Part shown: in pieces, positions 33,412 to 42,149 of the stretch
Position numbering within the stretch: position 1 is the stretch's first letter
How the letters are laid out: every line of letters begins with the position of its first letter
From: Sporomusaceae bacterium UBA7701
GTDB taxonomy: Bacteria > Bacillota > Negativicutes > Sporomusales > UBA7701
NCBI GenBank assembly: GCA_002482545.1
Contig: DLGF01000006.1
Location: forward strand, 1 to 64,000
Length of the DNA: 64,000 nucleotides
Direction: 5' to 3'
Made by a program: the position numbers and the translations under genes
Notes under the pieces: generated by a model
Database searches by the model: none
What the model was told of the DNA's origin: nothing
The model's input: the letters and a program-made list of their open reading frames with translations, nothing else

Positions 33412-33444
33412 CAAAAAGAAAAACCCCGAAACGCCGTTGGGGTT
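33412..33444 (-). terminator. spoIIE terminator
   Basis: AACCCC (33422-33427) pairs with GGGGTT (33439-33444). On the minus strand the hairpin runs into TTTTTCTTTTT (33422-33412). The stem is short but the T-tract is strong. It lies about 100 bases after the spoIIE stop. Confidence 0.65.
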
Positions 33445-33547
33445 GTACTTGCAACCCGGCAGGGATCAGGCCGGAAAACTGCCCAAGTCTGCCTGGCCGG
33501 GCATCCCTTTTGCTTTCGGGGGACAAGCTCCAGTTGAAGCCGGGTTT

Positions 33548-35962
33548 CTACCGTTCCAAACCCGGCCGGTCGATTATTTTCGCCACCAGCACCGTCATGT
33601 CGTCCCGGAGATCCGCCCCGCCCATTTCGCGGGCCTGCTGCAGCAATTTGTCCGCGATTTCCTGGGGATCCTCGGACGGCAACCGGCGGAGAAAATTGGC
33701 CACCCAAACCTCCTTCTCGGCCCCGCGGCTGGGAGCTTCCGCAATTCCGTCACTTACCAGCACCAGTATATCGCCCGGCGCCAATACCCATTTTACCGGT
33801 TCAATTTCGATCTGCTGGAGAATTCCGGCCGGCAGCGAGGCCGTCCGGATGGTGGAGACTTCCCGAACCCGCTTTAGAAAACTGGGAGCTGAGCCGACCT
33901 TGAGAAATTCGGCTTCGCCGGCGCGGGTGTCGACCACCGCCATGTCGATGGTGGCAAAGCTTTCGTTGGGCATCTTGAGCAGTAGCAGGGAATTGAGGGT
34001 CTGAACCGCAACATCGAGCGCAAACCCGGCGGACAGCAGGCGCGTCAGGAATTTCACGGCGGTGCTGCTTTCTCCCGCAGCCTGGCTTCCGCTGCCCATG
34101 CCGTCGCTTAGAATCAAAGCGATTTTTCCGTCTTGGACCGGCACCACCGTGCAGGTATCGCCGGATACGCCGTTTTTCGCCAGGCTGGCCGAGCCGGTCT
34201 GGACTCCGTACCGCCCGGCCGCCTGCAGATTGAGTTTGCAGGGTTGGCCGGCGGCGGCATTTCCGCATTGATTATGGAGGGAAAACCGCTCCCTGAGCAG
34301 GGTCGACACCAGGGGGAGAATGCTGTTCCGGCATTCCTGCCCGCCCTCACAGGGTCTTTTCTCCGCTGTAATACGGGGAACGCCTTTATGAATCTGAATC
34401 TGGACCGACCCCAAAGGGCAGCCGACAAATGCCGCCTTTTCCCGCAGCGAAACGGCCAGATCGGTATCGCCGGCTGATGGTTTTTGCAGTTCCCGCGCCA
34501 GGTTATGGAGGACAAGCCCCAGGGCCTTGGCCTGTTCGGCAACAACCTGCCTGGTGTCCGCCAGTTTTTTTTGCCAGAAGCTCCGGCTGCGATTCTGCTG
34601 AGCGACCTGGCAGATGGCTTCGGAGAGCTCCCGGTCCCGGATGCAGCCATCGACCAAAACCCGGGGAGAAGTTCGGTTGTCCGGATTATTCTCAGCCAGA
34701 GCCAACCCATCGATCATCCCCTGATAGGTCCGGTAAAAATTCTGCTCCCAGCAGGCCGCCCGGCGGCTGCATGGCCCGCAGACCCGCTCGCCGACGGCCG
34801 CCAGCAGCCTGGCGGTATCTTCCTCCCTGAGCTTGGCCCGGGCATCGGTGGAATCCTGGCCGATATTCGCCGCCAGGCTGCCAAAAAGCTCGGCAATCCC
34901 GATAAGCTTTTGAATGGCCGCCTGGACGGAATGGTCGGGCCCGGTCCGCTCCGTCGCCCCTTCCCGCAAGCCCCTGCTCCACTGCCTGAGCCGGGCGACC
35001 GGGATAACCACCAGAGCGGCGGCGCCGATTGAGGCTTCCGCCAGTGTCTTCAGGAGCTCGGCGGTCTGGCCAAGATACAAAACGCCAATCGCGCTCCCCA
35101 GCAGAAAACCGAGAATGACCGCGAATTTTCCCAGCGCCCGGAAGGTTCCCGCCATCAGACCGGCAATGGCATATACGCTAATCACGGTCGAGGGATTTCC
35201 GTCGCTCAACCCGGTTACCAGTCCCACGGCGACGCCGACCGCCGCCCCGATACCGGTTCCCCCGGCCAGGGCCAGCGTCATGATCACCAAGCTGCCTATA
35301 ACATCCCGGACACTATATCCCGCCAGCGAAATGCCGCCCAAGCCGGCGACAGCCGCAGCCAGAAGCACTACCAGGCACATCTGCGCTTCACCGGTGAAGG
35401 AGCGTTCCTCGGCACCGGTTGCCAGCAGCGCCAGGCCGGGAGTAAAGATATAGGCCAGAACCGCGGCGATGGCCGCTTCGAACACGGCTGTCAGCACATG
35501 ATACTGGCTGTCCGGCTGCCATAGCGCCAGACTCGTGCCGCCCAACGCCACAATCGCAAACACATAAAGCGGCACGGCCTGGAGTTTTCGTTCCGGCCGG
35601 GCCAGCTTGTCCACCAAGCGGAAATACAGCCAGGCGGCAAAAATATAGAGACCGGCTTCCAGATAACGACCGATCGAAAGCACACCGAAAACAGCCCATA
35701 CAGCGGCGGCCGGAGCCAGCCCCCGGTTGACCTGGGCAACGGCGGCAAAAAAAGCCAAGCCGAAAGGCGCCATTTCGCCCATGATGGACACCCGGCCCAA
35801 CAATAAAGCGATAAGGTTCAATAACAAATAATTGCGGTTAAACAACGTCGCCCATTTGCCGGCCAGCCGCCCCCAGCGACTGCCCCGCGCCGCTCTGGCG
35901 GATGATGGCCTTACTGCCAGCGGGGCATCGCCCGGCAACATGACAACCATTCCTTTCGGCAT
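33548..35962 (-). CDS. spoIIE: Stage II sporulation protein E (SpoIIE phosphatase)
   Basis: An 804-residue membrane phosphatase. About ten hydrophobic segments (residues 45-320) anchor it at the polar septum. A central region follows with a Cys cluster (CGPCSRRAACWEQNFY). The C-terminal PP2C domain (about 590-800) has LILSDGMGSGSQAAGES and DILVLVSDGIAEAP. It dephosphorylates SpoIIAA to activate sigma-F in the forespore and interacts with FtsZ. Position after yabR matches Bacillus. Its promoter region resembles the Spo0A-controlled type. Confidence 0.96.
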   Translation of the reverse strand: MPKGMVVMLPGDAPLAVRPSSARAARGSRWGRLAGKWATLFNRNYLLLNLIALLLGRVSIMGEMAPFGLAFFAAVAQVNRGLAPAAAVWAVFGVLSIGRYLEAGLYIFAAWLYFRLVDKLARPERKLQAVPLYVFAIVALGGTSLALWQPDSQYHVLTAVFEAAIAAVLAYIFTPGLALLATGAEERSFTGEAQMCLVVLLAAAVAGLGGISLAGYSVRDVIGSLVIMTLALAGGTGIGAAVGVAVGLVTGLSDGNPSTVISVYAIAGLMAGTFRALGKFAVILGFLLGSAIGVLYLGQTAELLKTLAEASIGAAALVVIPVARLRQWSRGLREGATERTGPDHSVQAAIQKLIGIAELFGSLAANIGQDSTDARAKLREEDTARLLAAVGERVCGPCSRRAACWEQNFYRTYQGMIDGLALAENNPDNRTSPRVLVDGCIRDRELSEAICQVAQQNRSRSFWQKKLADTRQVVAEQAKALGLVLHNLARELQKPSAGDTDLAVSLREKAAFVGCPLGSVQIQIHKGVPRITAEKRPCEGGQECRNSILPLVSTLLRERFSLHNQCGNAAAGQPCKLNLQAAGRYGVQTGSASLAKNGVSGDTCTVVPVQDGKIALILSDGMGSGSQAAGESSTAVKFLTRLLSAGFALDVAVQTLNSLLLLKMPNESFATIDMAVVDTRAGEAEFLKVGSAPSFLKRVREVSTIRTASLPAGILQQIEIEPVKWVLAPGDILVLVSDGIAEAPSRGAEKEVWVANFLRRLPSEDPQEIADKLLQQAREMGGADLRDDMTVLVAKIIDRPGLER

Positions 35963-36001
35963 CTTTTCCCACTCCCCAGCATCGATCTGTATTGCAGTAT
36001 T

Positions 36002-36071
36002 ATTTTACATAAATTTCCAGAAGCTTCTTGTCTAATTCAGGCGGAAGCAACGGGAAAAATACCGACAAATA
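36002..36071 (-). promoter_or_regulatory. Candidate Spo0A-controlled spoIIE promoter
   Basis: On the minus strand TAGACA (36034-36029), a 21-base spacer, TAAAAT (36007-36002). The Bacillus spoIIE promoter also has an over-long spacing near 21 and needs Spo0A. A TATTTGTCGGT element (36071-36061) resembling a 0A box lies about 27 bases upstream of the -35. The same 11-mer occurs upstream of spo0F (61491-61501). Confidence 0.5.
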
Positions 36072-36113
36072 CCTACCGCATTCCTGGGGTTTTGAGGAAA
36101 AGCCCGAAAGAAA

Positions 36114-36137
36114 AAGAGCATTCGCGTGAATGCTCTT
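36114..36137 (-). terminator. yabR terminator
   Basis: AAGAGCATTC (36114-36123) and GAATGCTCTT (36128-36137) pair perfectly around a 4-base loop; on the minus strand TTTTTCTTTC follows. It lies directly after the yabR stop and isolates spoIIE. Confidence 0.88.
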
Positions 36138-36149
36138 CATTTCTTTCTA

Positions 36150-36566
36150 CTATTCAGCTCGTCGGGCGGCGCCGCGTCCACCTCGCTTCGACTCGGTGTT
36201 GCGCTTCAAATCCGTCAGGCGTTCGTCGCTGTCCTTCAGGAATTTGCTCAGTTTGTCTTCAAACGTCCCTGACGCGTTGTGCCGATAATTCATGCGGCGG
36301 CTGTCGTTGGCAGGGGGTCTTCTAGTGCTTGGTTCCTGGAGTTGCTTGATGGATAGGCCGATTTTGCCACGCTCGTCAACGGATAAGACCTTAACTTTCA
36401 CGCGATCTTGTTCCTTAAGAAAGTCCTTGACGTCGCGGACATAAACATCGGCGACTTCAGAAATGTGGATCAGACCAACTTTTCCTCCCGGCAGTTCAAC
36501 AAAGGCACCGAAGTTGGTGATCCCTGTCACAACTCCTTCTACCACACTGCCAACTTGAATGGACAT
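36150..36566 (-). CDS. yabR: S1 RNA-binding domain protein YabR
   Basis: A 138-residue protein. Residues 1-72 are an S1 domain (VGSVVEGVVTGITNFGAFVELPGGKVGLIHISEVAD ... in pattern), and the remaining tail is basic and flexible. It resembles Bacillus YabR and the S1 domain of polynucleotide phosphorylase, so RNA binding is likely, with the target unknown. It has its own strong promoter (36608-36637) and terminator, and sits between divIC and spoIIE as in Bacillus. Confidence 0.9.
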   Translation of the reverse strand: MSIQVGSVVEGVVTGITNFGAFVELPGGKVGLIHISEVADVYVRDVKDFLKEQDRVKVKVLSVDERGKIGLSIKQLQEPSTRRPPANDSRRMNYRHNASGTFEDKLSKFLKDSDERLTDLKRNTESKRGGRGAARRAE

Positions 36567-36607
36567 ACGACTTGTTTTTCCTCCCTTAATGCATGCTTTG
36601 CAACCAT

Positions 36608-36637
36608 ATTATACTCTTGGCCTTAAAAAAGTGTCAA
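36608..36637 (-). promoter_or_regulatory. yabR promoter
   Basis: On the minus strand TTGACA (36637-36632), an 18-base spacer, TATAAT (36613-36608): consensus hexamers with slightly long spacing, right after the divIC stop. Confidence 0.8.
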
Positions 36638-36653
36638 GAAAAGACGTACTCAT

Positions 36654-36941
36654 TTAGTTCTTCTCTGCGGGAATGTAGGGTATTTCTCCCGGCTTGACCA
36701 AACCCAGTTCATCGCGGGCCAGTTTTTCAACATAAGCCGGCGTTGTCAGCCGCACCTTTTCTTCGGCCAGAGCCTGATTGGCCTGCTTGAGCTGCTCCAG
36801 TCTGATGCGGGTGGCTTCCGCCTCCCGGTTGACGGCGCTCAGCTCCAGCTGATGGGCCGAAAAAATATATAGACTGTATCCGAGAACAGCCATGACCGCC
36901 AGACGAAACCATCTGATTCGATATTGGGGGCGATTCGCCAT
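36654..36941 (-). CDS. divIC: Septum formation initiator, DivIC/FtsL family
   Basis: A 95-residue bitopic membrane protein of the divisome. A short basic cytoplasmic end is followed by one membrane segment (about 14-33, LAVMAVLGYSLYIFSA) and an external coiled coil (VNREAEATRIRLEQLKQANQALAEEKVRL) ending in the LARDELGLVKPGEIPY block typical of DivIC. The start at 36941 is preceded by GGTGGAG; 36959 is an alternative. Position between yabQ and yabR supports the identity. Confidence 0.9.
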   Translation of the reverse strand: MANRPQYRIRWFRLAVMAVLGYSLYIFSAHQLELSAVNREAEATRIRLEQLKQANQALAEEKVRLTTPAYVEKLARDELGLVKPGEIPYIPAEKN

Positions 36942-37018
36942 AAACTCCACCACCAGCATGCTTTTGGTTATCTATTCGCCTGTTATGTCCACTTTACCTT
37001 CTTTATTTCCGGATTTTG

Positions 37019-37477
37019 TCATTGCGGCGGAATATTGGCGTCCGGCGGGCGGCGTTTTTGCACCCAGGCGTGAGCGGCCCTGACCGGGCGGAATGCGAGA
37101 CAGACAGCCCAGCGGACCGGTTTGACAAACGTATAAAGAAAAAACAGTCGGACGGCTCGCGCGATACGGGCGATAATCCTGATCACGGCAATCATCAGCC
37201 GGACGGCCGAGCGGCTGAGCAGGCGGTAATAAAGCAGGACTCCGGTAAGGAGGCCGATAAATACATAAAGCCGGACTTCGCCCCAATTGCCCAGAAGCAA
37301 AGCGACAAACACAATGGCCGTGGCCAGCAGCCAGTACAGCAAATCCGCCAGAGAGGTAATCACCCAGTGGGGCCGGAGGACCCCCCGGCCGATCCGGTAA
37401 ACGTCAAAAAGCAAGCCCAATAGGCAGCCGGTCACCACGGTAATGACAAACGTCCCGGTCTGGCCGGCGTAATCCAT
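37019..37477 (-). CDS. yabQ: Spore cortex biosynthesis protein YabQ
   Basis: A 152-residue membrane protein with about four hydrophobic segments (GTFVITVVTGCLLGLLFDVYR, LADLLYWLLATAIVFVALLL, VRLYVFIGLLTGVLLYY). The tail is basic. In Bacillus YabQ is made under sigma-E and is required for cortex formation. Here it lies between a lytic transglycosylase gene and divIC, the same neighbourhood with one extra gene. Confidence 0.9.
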   Translation of the reverse strand: MDYAGQTGTFVITVVTGCLLGLLFDVYRIGRGVLRPHWVITSLADLLYWLLATAIVFVALLLGNWGEVRLYVFIGLLTGVLLYYRLLSRSAVRLMIAVIRIIARIARAVRLFFLYTFVKPVRWAVCLAFRPVRAAHAWVQKRRPPDANIPPQ

Positions 37478-37495
37478 ATTTCACACCTCCCATGA

Positions 37496-38236
37496 CTAGC
37501 GCCATCGCCAGGACCGATTGATCTTTTTCAGCCTGCGGGCAACCAGGAGCAAAATGCCGGTTGTGCCGACAAGACTCCACCCGGCAAGGCCGCGGATCCG
37601 CAGCCAGTGCTCGGCAACCAGTCGGCCGGCGGGCAGCGGCAGTTTGCCAAACTGGTACCAGTACCCCATGACCCGCTCCACATACTCCTGGGTTTCCAAA
37701 AACGGCGGAAGGCCCCCCCAGCGGTCGACCGCGCCGGGACCGGCGTTATAAGCCGCTATGGCGAGACTTACATCCCCCTGATAATGCCGAATAAGCCGGC
37801 TGAGGTAGCCGGTTCCGATCCGGATATTGAGTTCAGGATCAAAATAGCACTGGATTGTGCACTCTCCGGCATGACGTCCGGCGCAAACCTTCAGCTCGGC
37901 GTTTACCTCCCGCCAGGTACCGGGAATGATCTGCATGAGGCCGGCAGCCCCGGCCGGCGACAGGGCCCGGGGGTTAAAGGAGCTTTCCGCCTGAATGACC
38001 GCCGCCACCAATCTGGCGCTCACTCCGGCGCCGCGAGCCGCCGAGTTGATCTGGGCGGCAAAGGGCACCTTGTCAATTTCCTGCCATGTTGAGGCGGCGG
38101 CGATAAATTCCCGCCGCACGGCCTTCTGGTAGTACGCAGCCACACCGGCGGCAATTCCGTAAACAGCCGCCTCGGCCAGCATGGCCGCCAGAATGAAGTA
38201 CCAGACCAGTACGCCTCTGCGTCTCACGCCCGCCAC
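37496..38236 (-). CDS. SLT-domain lytic transglycosylase
   Basis: A 246-residue murein-cleaving enzyme. An N-terminal membrane segment (about 9-32) anchors it, and the SLT domain (about 60-190) has AAVIQAESSFNPRALSPAGAAGLMQI with the catalytic Glu, then IRIGTGYLSRLI and IAAYNAGPGAVDRW. A second hydrophobic segment lies near the C-terminus (LAGWSLVGTTGILLLVA). It is inserted between yabP and yabQ, so a role in cortex or engulfment peptidoglycan remodelling is inferred. The gaps to its neighbours are 1 and 18 bases. Confidence 0.9.
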   Translation of the reverse strand: MAGVRRRGVLVWYFILAAMLAEAAVYGIAAGVAAYYQKAVRREFIAAASTWQEIDKVPFAAQINSAARGAGVSARLVAAVIQAESSFNPRALSPAGAAGLMQIIPGTWREVNAELKVCAGRHAGECTIQCYFDPELNIRIGTGYLSRLIRHYQGDVSLAIAAYNAGPGAVDRWGGLPPFLETQEYVERVMGYWYQFGKLPLPAGRLVAEHWLRIRGLAGWSLVGTTGILLLVARRLKKINRSWRWR

Positions 38237-38237
38237 G

Positions 38238-38519
38238 CTATTTCAGGAGTCTTTCCAGCAGGCCTTTCTTCTGCCTGATCTCATCCTCGTAGGCCACTGC
38301 TTTCACCGTGCCTTCGACGATCAGGTTGCCTTTCTCCAGATTCAACTGCTTGATATTCAGGCCCTCGCCCTTGACGGTAAGAATGCCCTGTTCGGTCTCC
38401 ATGACGATTTCCCGCTCGTCAAAGCTTCCCAGATTGACAACTCCCTCGACGTTCAGTTCCTCCCGGTCAACCAAGGTAAATTGATGACGCCATTTCGGCG
38501 TTTTGTCTTCCAGCGGCAT
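38238..38519 (-). CDS. yabP: Sporulation protein YabP
   Basis: A 93-residue soluble protein with the YabP/YqfC pattern (HQFTLVDREELNVEGVVNLGSFDEREIVMETEQGILTVKGEGL... in pattern, then LNLEKGNLIVEG). YabP is needed for cortex formation in Bacillus, under sigma-E. GGGAGGGAG ribosome site. Upstream, CATATACAT near 38555 faintly resembles a sigma-E -10 box. It is the first gene of yabP-SLT-yabQ. Confidence 0.92.
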   Translation of the reverse strand: MPLEDKTPKWRHQFTLVDREELNVEGVVNLGSFDEREIVMETEQGILTVKGEGLNIKQLNLEKGNLIVEGTVKAVAYEDEIRQKKGLLERLLK

Positions 38520-38685
38520 GGCCCTCTCCCTCCCATACGTCTGCTCACTGATGTATATGCCGGAGCACAGGCTATTAGTACTCGGGAAAGAGCGTCCGCA
38601 GCCTGCAGCCTGCAGCCTCGCAGCGGATTAGCCGGTCGCGCCAATCTGATCGGCCCGGCCGTCTTTTCCGGCATATCAAAAAGAA

Positions 38686-38709
38686 GCAGCCGGGAAAACT
38701 CCCGGCTGC
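38686..38709 (-). terminator. spoIID terminator
   Basis: GCAGCCGGG (38686-38694) pairs with CCCGGCTGC (38701-38709); on the minus strand TTCTTTTT follows. It lies about 45 bases after the spoIID stop. Near 38600-38615 a 7-base unit GCAGCCT is repeated three times, apparently by chance. Confidence 0.85.
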
Positions 38710-38755
38710 CCTGACTATGGAAAAATCCCGGCTGGCGAGAAAGGCCATCTGCCGG

Positions 38756-39727
38756 TCACCAGCGCTTTTCAATCACAACGTCCTTAAAGTAGTGGCCAAT
38801 GATATTCTCCGGTTTGTTGCCGTCCTTGGCCAGTTTGTTGGCGCCCCACTGGGACATCCCAACGCCGTGGCCGTAGCCTTTGCCGGTGAAGACGACATTG
38901 TCCCCGCTGACTTCGACCTTATCCAGCAGCATGGATTTCAGCTTGGCGCTGCCGATTTGCACCCGGAAATCCGGAGCGTCCAGCTGCAGCGTTTTATTGA
39001 CGACCAGGGCTGTCGTCCGGCCGGACGGCCCCTTCTGGCCGATTTCCACGCTGTCGATCTTATCGACCTGTTGTCCCATCTTGCGGATGGCAGCCATTAC
39101 CTCCGCCTTGGTGAAAGTGGCTGTCCAGTTCCGGACATCGTCCGGAGCCAGGTCGTCAGGGGAAGGCACCGATTGAATATAAGGCGGCTCCGCATCTTTG
39201 TAGCTGAGCCCCTCCTTGGCGGTGGCGGTAATGCCGCCGGCCGACGCATGGAACCAAGTTTTGATCGGCTTGCCCTGATTGGTAATGACCATGCCCCGGG
39301 TCATATCGATCGCCTTTCGCACGTTATCGTTAATCCCCGCAGCATTATAGGCCTGAAATTCCTTTATATCCGTGGATGCATCGGTGCCGCGGGCCGTGAC
39401 GCCTCCCTTGGACTCCATCGCCTCCAGGGTGAACGTCCGGGCGATAATCGCCTGGGCGGCCAGAGCCTCCACCGGCCAGTCGGTTTTCATCTCGCCGGCC
39501 ACTACACCGGCGACATAATCTTCCATGGCCATAGTTTTCTTCTCGCCGGTTTCGTGCATATACACGGTGATTTGCGGCTCCGATCCCTGGATGTTATTCT
39601 GCACCTGGGGAGCCTGCGGCGTCTGGGGAGCGGGTTTTTGCTGGGGCGACTTGAACATCGAACAACCGCTCACCACCAGCAGAACGGCCAAAGCACAACC
39701 AATCGCCTGTAACCTTTTTTTTCCCAT
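38756..39727 (-). CDS. spoIID: Stage II sporulation protein D (SpoIID)
   Basis: A 323-residue lytic transglycosylase for engulfment. A lipoprotein-like N-terminus (LLVVSGCS, Cys about 22) is followed by a Pro/Gln linker. The SpoIID/LytB domain has MEDYVAGVVAGEM with the catalytic Glu, AAQAIIARTF, HASAGGIT, and the C-terminal GKGYGHGVGMSQWGANKLA. The promoter may be sigma-E-like (CATACTAA near the start), but its spacing is long. It is divergent from the universal stress gene. Confidence 0.95.
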   Translation of the reverse strand: MGKKRLQAIGCALAVLLVVSGCSMFKSPQQKPAPQTPQAPQVQNNIQGSEPQITVYMHETGEKKTMAMEDYVAGVVAGEMKTDWPVEALAAQAIIARTFTLEAMESKGGVTARGTDASTDIKEFQAYNAAGINDNVRKAIDMTRGMVITNQGKPIKTWFHASAGGITATAKEGLSYKDAEPPYIQSVPSPDDLAPDDVRNWTATFTKAEVMAAIRKMGQQVDKIDSVEIGQKGPSGRTTALVVNKTLQLDAPDFRVQIGSAKLKSMLLDKVEVSGDNVVFTGKGYGHGVGMSQWGANKLAKDGNKPENIIGHYFKDVVIEKRW

Positions 39728-39848
39728 AACTATGCCTCCTTTGGTTTAGTATGGCTCGGAGGCGCGGCGGAATATACAAAAAGAACCGGCAGGGATTCAG
39801 CGCCGGCGCAGCGAATGTTTTATAGAAAAGGCTTTGGAGGGATATGCC

Positions 39849-40304
39849 ATGTTGCGAAAAATACTAGTCCCTACCGACGGGTCCGACCTCGCCCTGCAGG
39901 CAGCGCGCTACGCCCGGGAGCTGGCGGCTAAATTCGGCAGCGAATTGCTTCTGGTCCATGTCATTCAGAACTACTATACGCTACCGGCGTTCAGCATGCC
40001 CGACACGGTGACCATCCCTCTGTCCGTTCTTCAGGACTTGGAAAACAGCGGTCAAACCGTACTGGAAAAAACCCGGGAACAGCTTCCGGCTTTTGCCGGA
40101 AAACTGGAAACCCGGATTGAGTACGGTCCCCCCGGCAAACAAATCGTCGAAATCGCCGCCGAAGAAGGCGTTTCCCTGATCGTCATGGGACGCAGGGGAA
40201 TAAGCGGGGTAACCGGTTTCCTTCTGGGCAGCGTGAGCAACCATGTTGTCCATTACGCGCCCTGCCCCGTGCTGATCATTAAGGGCAACGAGCCGCTTCC
40301 TTGA
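39849..40304 (+). CDS. Universal stress protein UspA family
   Basis: A 151-residue single-domain Usp. It begins KILVPTDGSDLALQAARYARELA, and the ATP-binding G-2x-G-9x-G(S/T) motif is visible near the end (GRRGISGVTGFLLGSVSNHVVHYAPCPVLIIK). The start at 39849 follows GGAGGG. It is one of the few plus-strand genes, transcribed divergently from spoIID and convergently with the c-di-GMP gene. The role is general stress; no specific partner is visible. Confidence 0.92.
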   Translation: MLRKILVPTDGSDLALQAARYARELAAKFGSELLLVHVIQNYYTLPAFSMPDTVTIPLSVLQDLENSGQTVLEKTREQLPAFAGKLETRIEYGPPGKQIVEIAAEEGVSLIVMGRRGISGVTGFLLGSVSNHVVHYAPCPVLIIKGNEPLP

Positions 40305-40314
40305 TTGGCCTGGC

Positions 40315-42120
40315 CTAGGTAACGCTAAAACAGCTCTGCCAGGTTTTCTTGCACTCCTTCTTGACTTGGGCAGCCGCCTCACCGATCTCCTCCGGGCTAC
40401 GGTGCAGGCGGCTTTGGTTTGTCACAACCGCAATGGACAGCGCTACCAGAGGGTATTGTTCAACAACCCCGTGCCGGTTGGCGGTCAGGATATGGCCGTT
40501 CCGCCGGTCTTCCTCGGAATAAAAGTCCTGAACCCGGCTGTCAAAGGCGCTGATCATCCGGCGGCAAAACGGCTCGACGTCCCGGGTGTGGACGACGGCG
40601 ATAAAATCGTCGCCGCCGATGTGCCCCAGAAAAGGCTGTCCCAGTCCGGCAAGCTCCAGGTTTCTGCCGATCAATTGGGCCGTCGCACATAAGAGCTTAT
40701 CGCCATTTTCAAAACCGTAAACGTCGTTATAGGCCTTGAAATTATCCAGGTCAAAATAGAGCACGGCATACGCCGCCCCATCGGCGATGATTTGCTTGAG
40801 CTTTTCCTCGATGATCACGTTGCCCGGCAAGCCGGTGAGCGGGTTGGAGTGCTTGGCCCGGTTCAGCTCCAGTTGGAAAACCTTCTCCAGCAGGCGCTTG
40901 ATGGTTGTGGTGCCATAGTAATCTCCGCCCTTCACCACCAGAATATAGTCATAAATATTGTCGTCCGTACGGGCCAGAGCGGATTTTGCCACCTGCTCAA
41001 GCGGAGTGTCGTATTCCACCACCAGCGGCCGACGGTCCATCAGGAGGCCGATCGGCCGATGCATATAGACCGCAACCCCATACTGAGTGGCCAGATTGGC
41101 CAAAAATCGATTCTTCATCAGCAGCCCAACCGGTCGACGCTCTTTAACCACCGGCACTCCCAGGATATTCGGATGGTTATTGAAAAAATCCAGCGCTTCG
41201 TGGCCGGGGGCATCCGGCGAAAAAAAACTGTCCCGGCGCACAATCTCACCGATCGGAGTGGTGAGGGAATTGTGAAAGATCTCCCGCCGCTTTTGCTCAT
41301 GGCGGGAGATGATAAAGGCCCGCACTTCGGGCGAGATATCCGCAAAGCCGGCGGCAGGTTTCTGCAGATAGTAGCCCTGCCCGTAAGGTACCCCGATATC
41401 AATCAGCGTAGCAAGCTCATCCTCGGTTTCAATGCCTTCCGCGACAATTTTGCTGTTCGTCATTACGGCAAAATCATACAGCGCCTTCATGATGGCCTGC
41501 TTGAAGCCATCCTTGTCAATATCCCGGACCAGTTCCATATCGACTTTGATGTAATGAGGGTAGATCTGGGCGAGCATCTTCAGCCCGGAGTAACCCGATC
41601 CGGTATCATCGATGGCGATCTTGTAACCCTGGCTGGTGTAGTTTTCGAGGATTCTCCGAAAGGCTTTATAGTCTTCAATCGCTGTTTTTTCGGTAATTTC
41701 AAAAATCACCTTGGTCTCATCAAGGCCATAGCGGGACAGCACTTCTTTCGTAAGGCCCTTTCTGAACCGCTGGTCGTTTATACTCTTGGGGTCAATGTTG
41801 AGGAAAACCATCTGGGAAGCGGCCAGGCCCCGTATTTTCTCCAAAGCCTTCACGCGGCAAAGGAACTCAAGCTCCCAGGTCAGGCCGTATTGGTTGGCCA
41901 ACTGAAACAGTTTGTCGGGCCGCTCCAGCGGCGAGCCCGCAGGACCGCGGCTCAACGCTTCATAGCCGATCACCGCCCCCTCGGTCAACGACACGACTGG
42001 CTGGAAAACGGTACGGATTTCCCTGTTCCGGATAATCCGCTCCAATTCAGCCAGCAGGGAAGCACTCTTAGGCTCGTCTTGCCGACTGTCCGCCAGCAAG
42101 TTCAAACTAAAACTAATCAT
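40315..42120 (-). CDS. EAL-CBS-GGDEF c-di-GMP enzyme
   Basis: A 601-residue cytoplasmic protein. The EAL domain (about 20-270) keeps all signature blocks: YEALSR, FLNIDP, EITE, DDTGSGYSGL, KVD, EGIE. A CBS pair (about 285-425) follows, and a GGDEF domain (about 430-590) with GGDDF. Both hydrolysis and synthesis of c-di-GMP are possible; CBS domains usually bind adenyl nucleotides. It starts 29 bases after the phospholipase C gene and may belong to the same Pho-box-headed operon, linking phosphate status to c-di-GMP. The ribosome site is only fair. Confidence 0.9.
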   Translation of the reverse strand: MISFSLNLLADSRQDEPKSASLLAELERIIRNREIRTVFQPVVSLTEGAVIGYEALSRGPAGSPLERPDKLFQLANQYGLTWELEFLCRVKALEKIRGLAASQMVFLNIDPKSINDQRFRKGLTKEVLSRYGLDETKVIFEITEKTAIEDYKAFRRILENYTSQGYKIAIDDTGSGYSGLKMLAQIYPHYIKVDMELVRDIDKDGFKQAIMKALYDFAVMTNSKIVAEGIETEDELATLIDIGVPYGQGYYLQKPAAGFADISPEVRAFIISRHEQKRREIFHNSLTTPIGEIVRRDSFFSPDAPGHEALDFFNNHPNILGVPVVKERRPVGLLMKNRFLANLATQYGVAVYMHRPIGLLMDRRPLVVEYDTPLEQVAKSALARTDDNIYDYILVVKGGDYYGTTTIKRLLEKVFQLELNRAKHSNPLTGLPGNVIIEEKLKQIIADGAAYAVLYFDLDNFKAYNDVYGFENGDKLLCATAQLIGRNLELAGLGQPFLGHIGGDDFIAVVHTRDVEPFCRRMISAFDSRVQDFYSEEDRRNGHILTANRHGVVEQYPLVALSIAVVTNQSRLHRSPEEIGEAAAQVKKECKKTWQSCFSVT

Positions 42121-42149
42121 AAAAAAATACCCCCACGGGTAGTTGTTGT

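Noticed and set aside
38595..38620. Tandem 7-base GCAGCCT repeat
   Set aside because: Only three copies, in a non-coding gap; no sign of a functional array.
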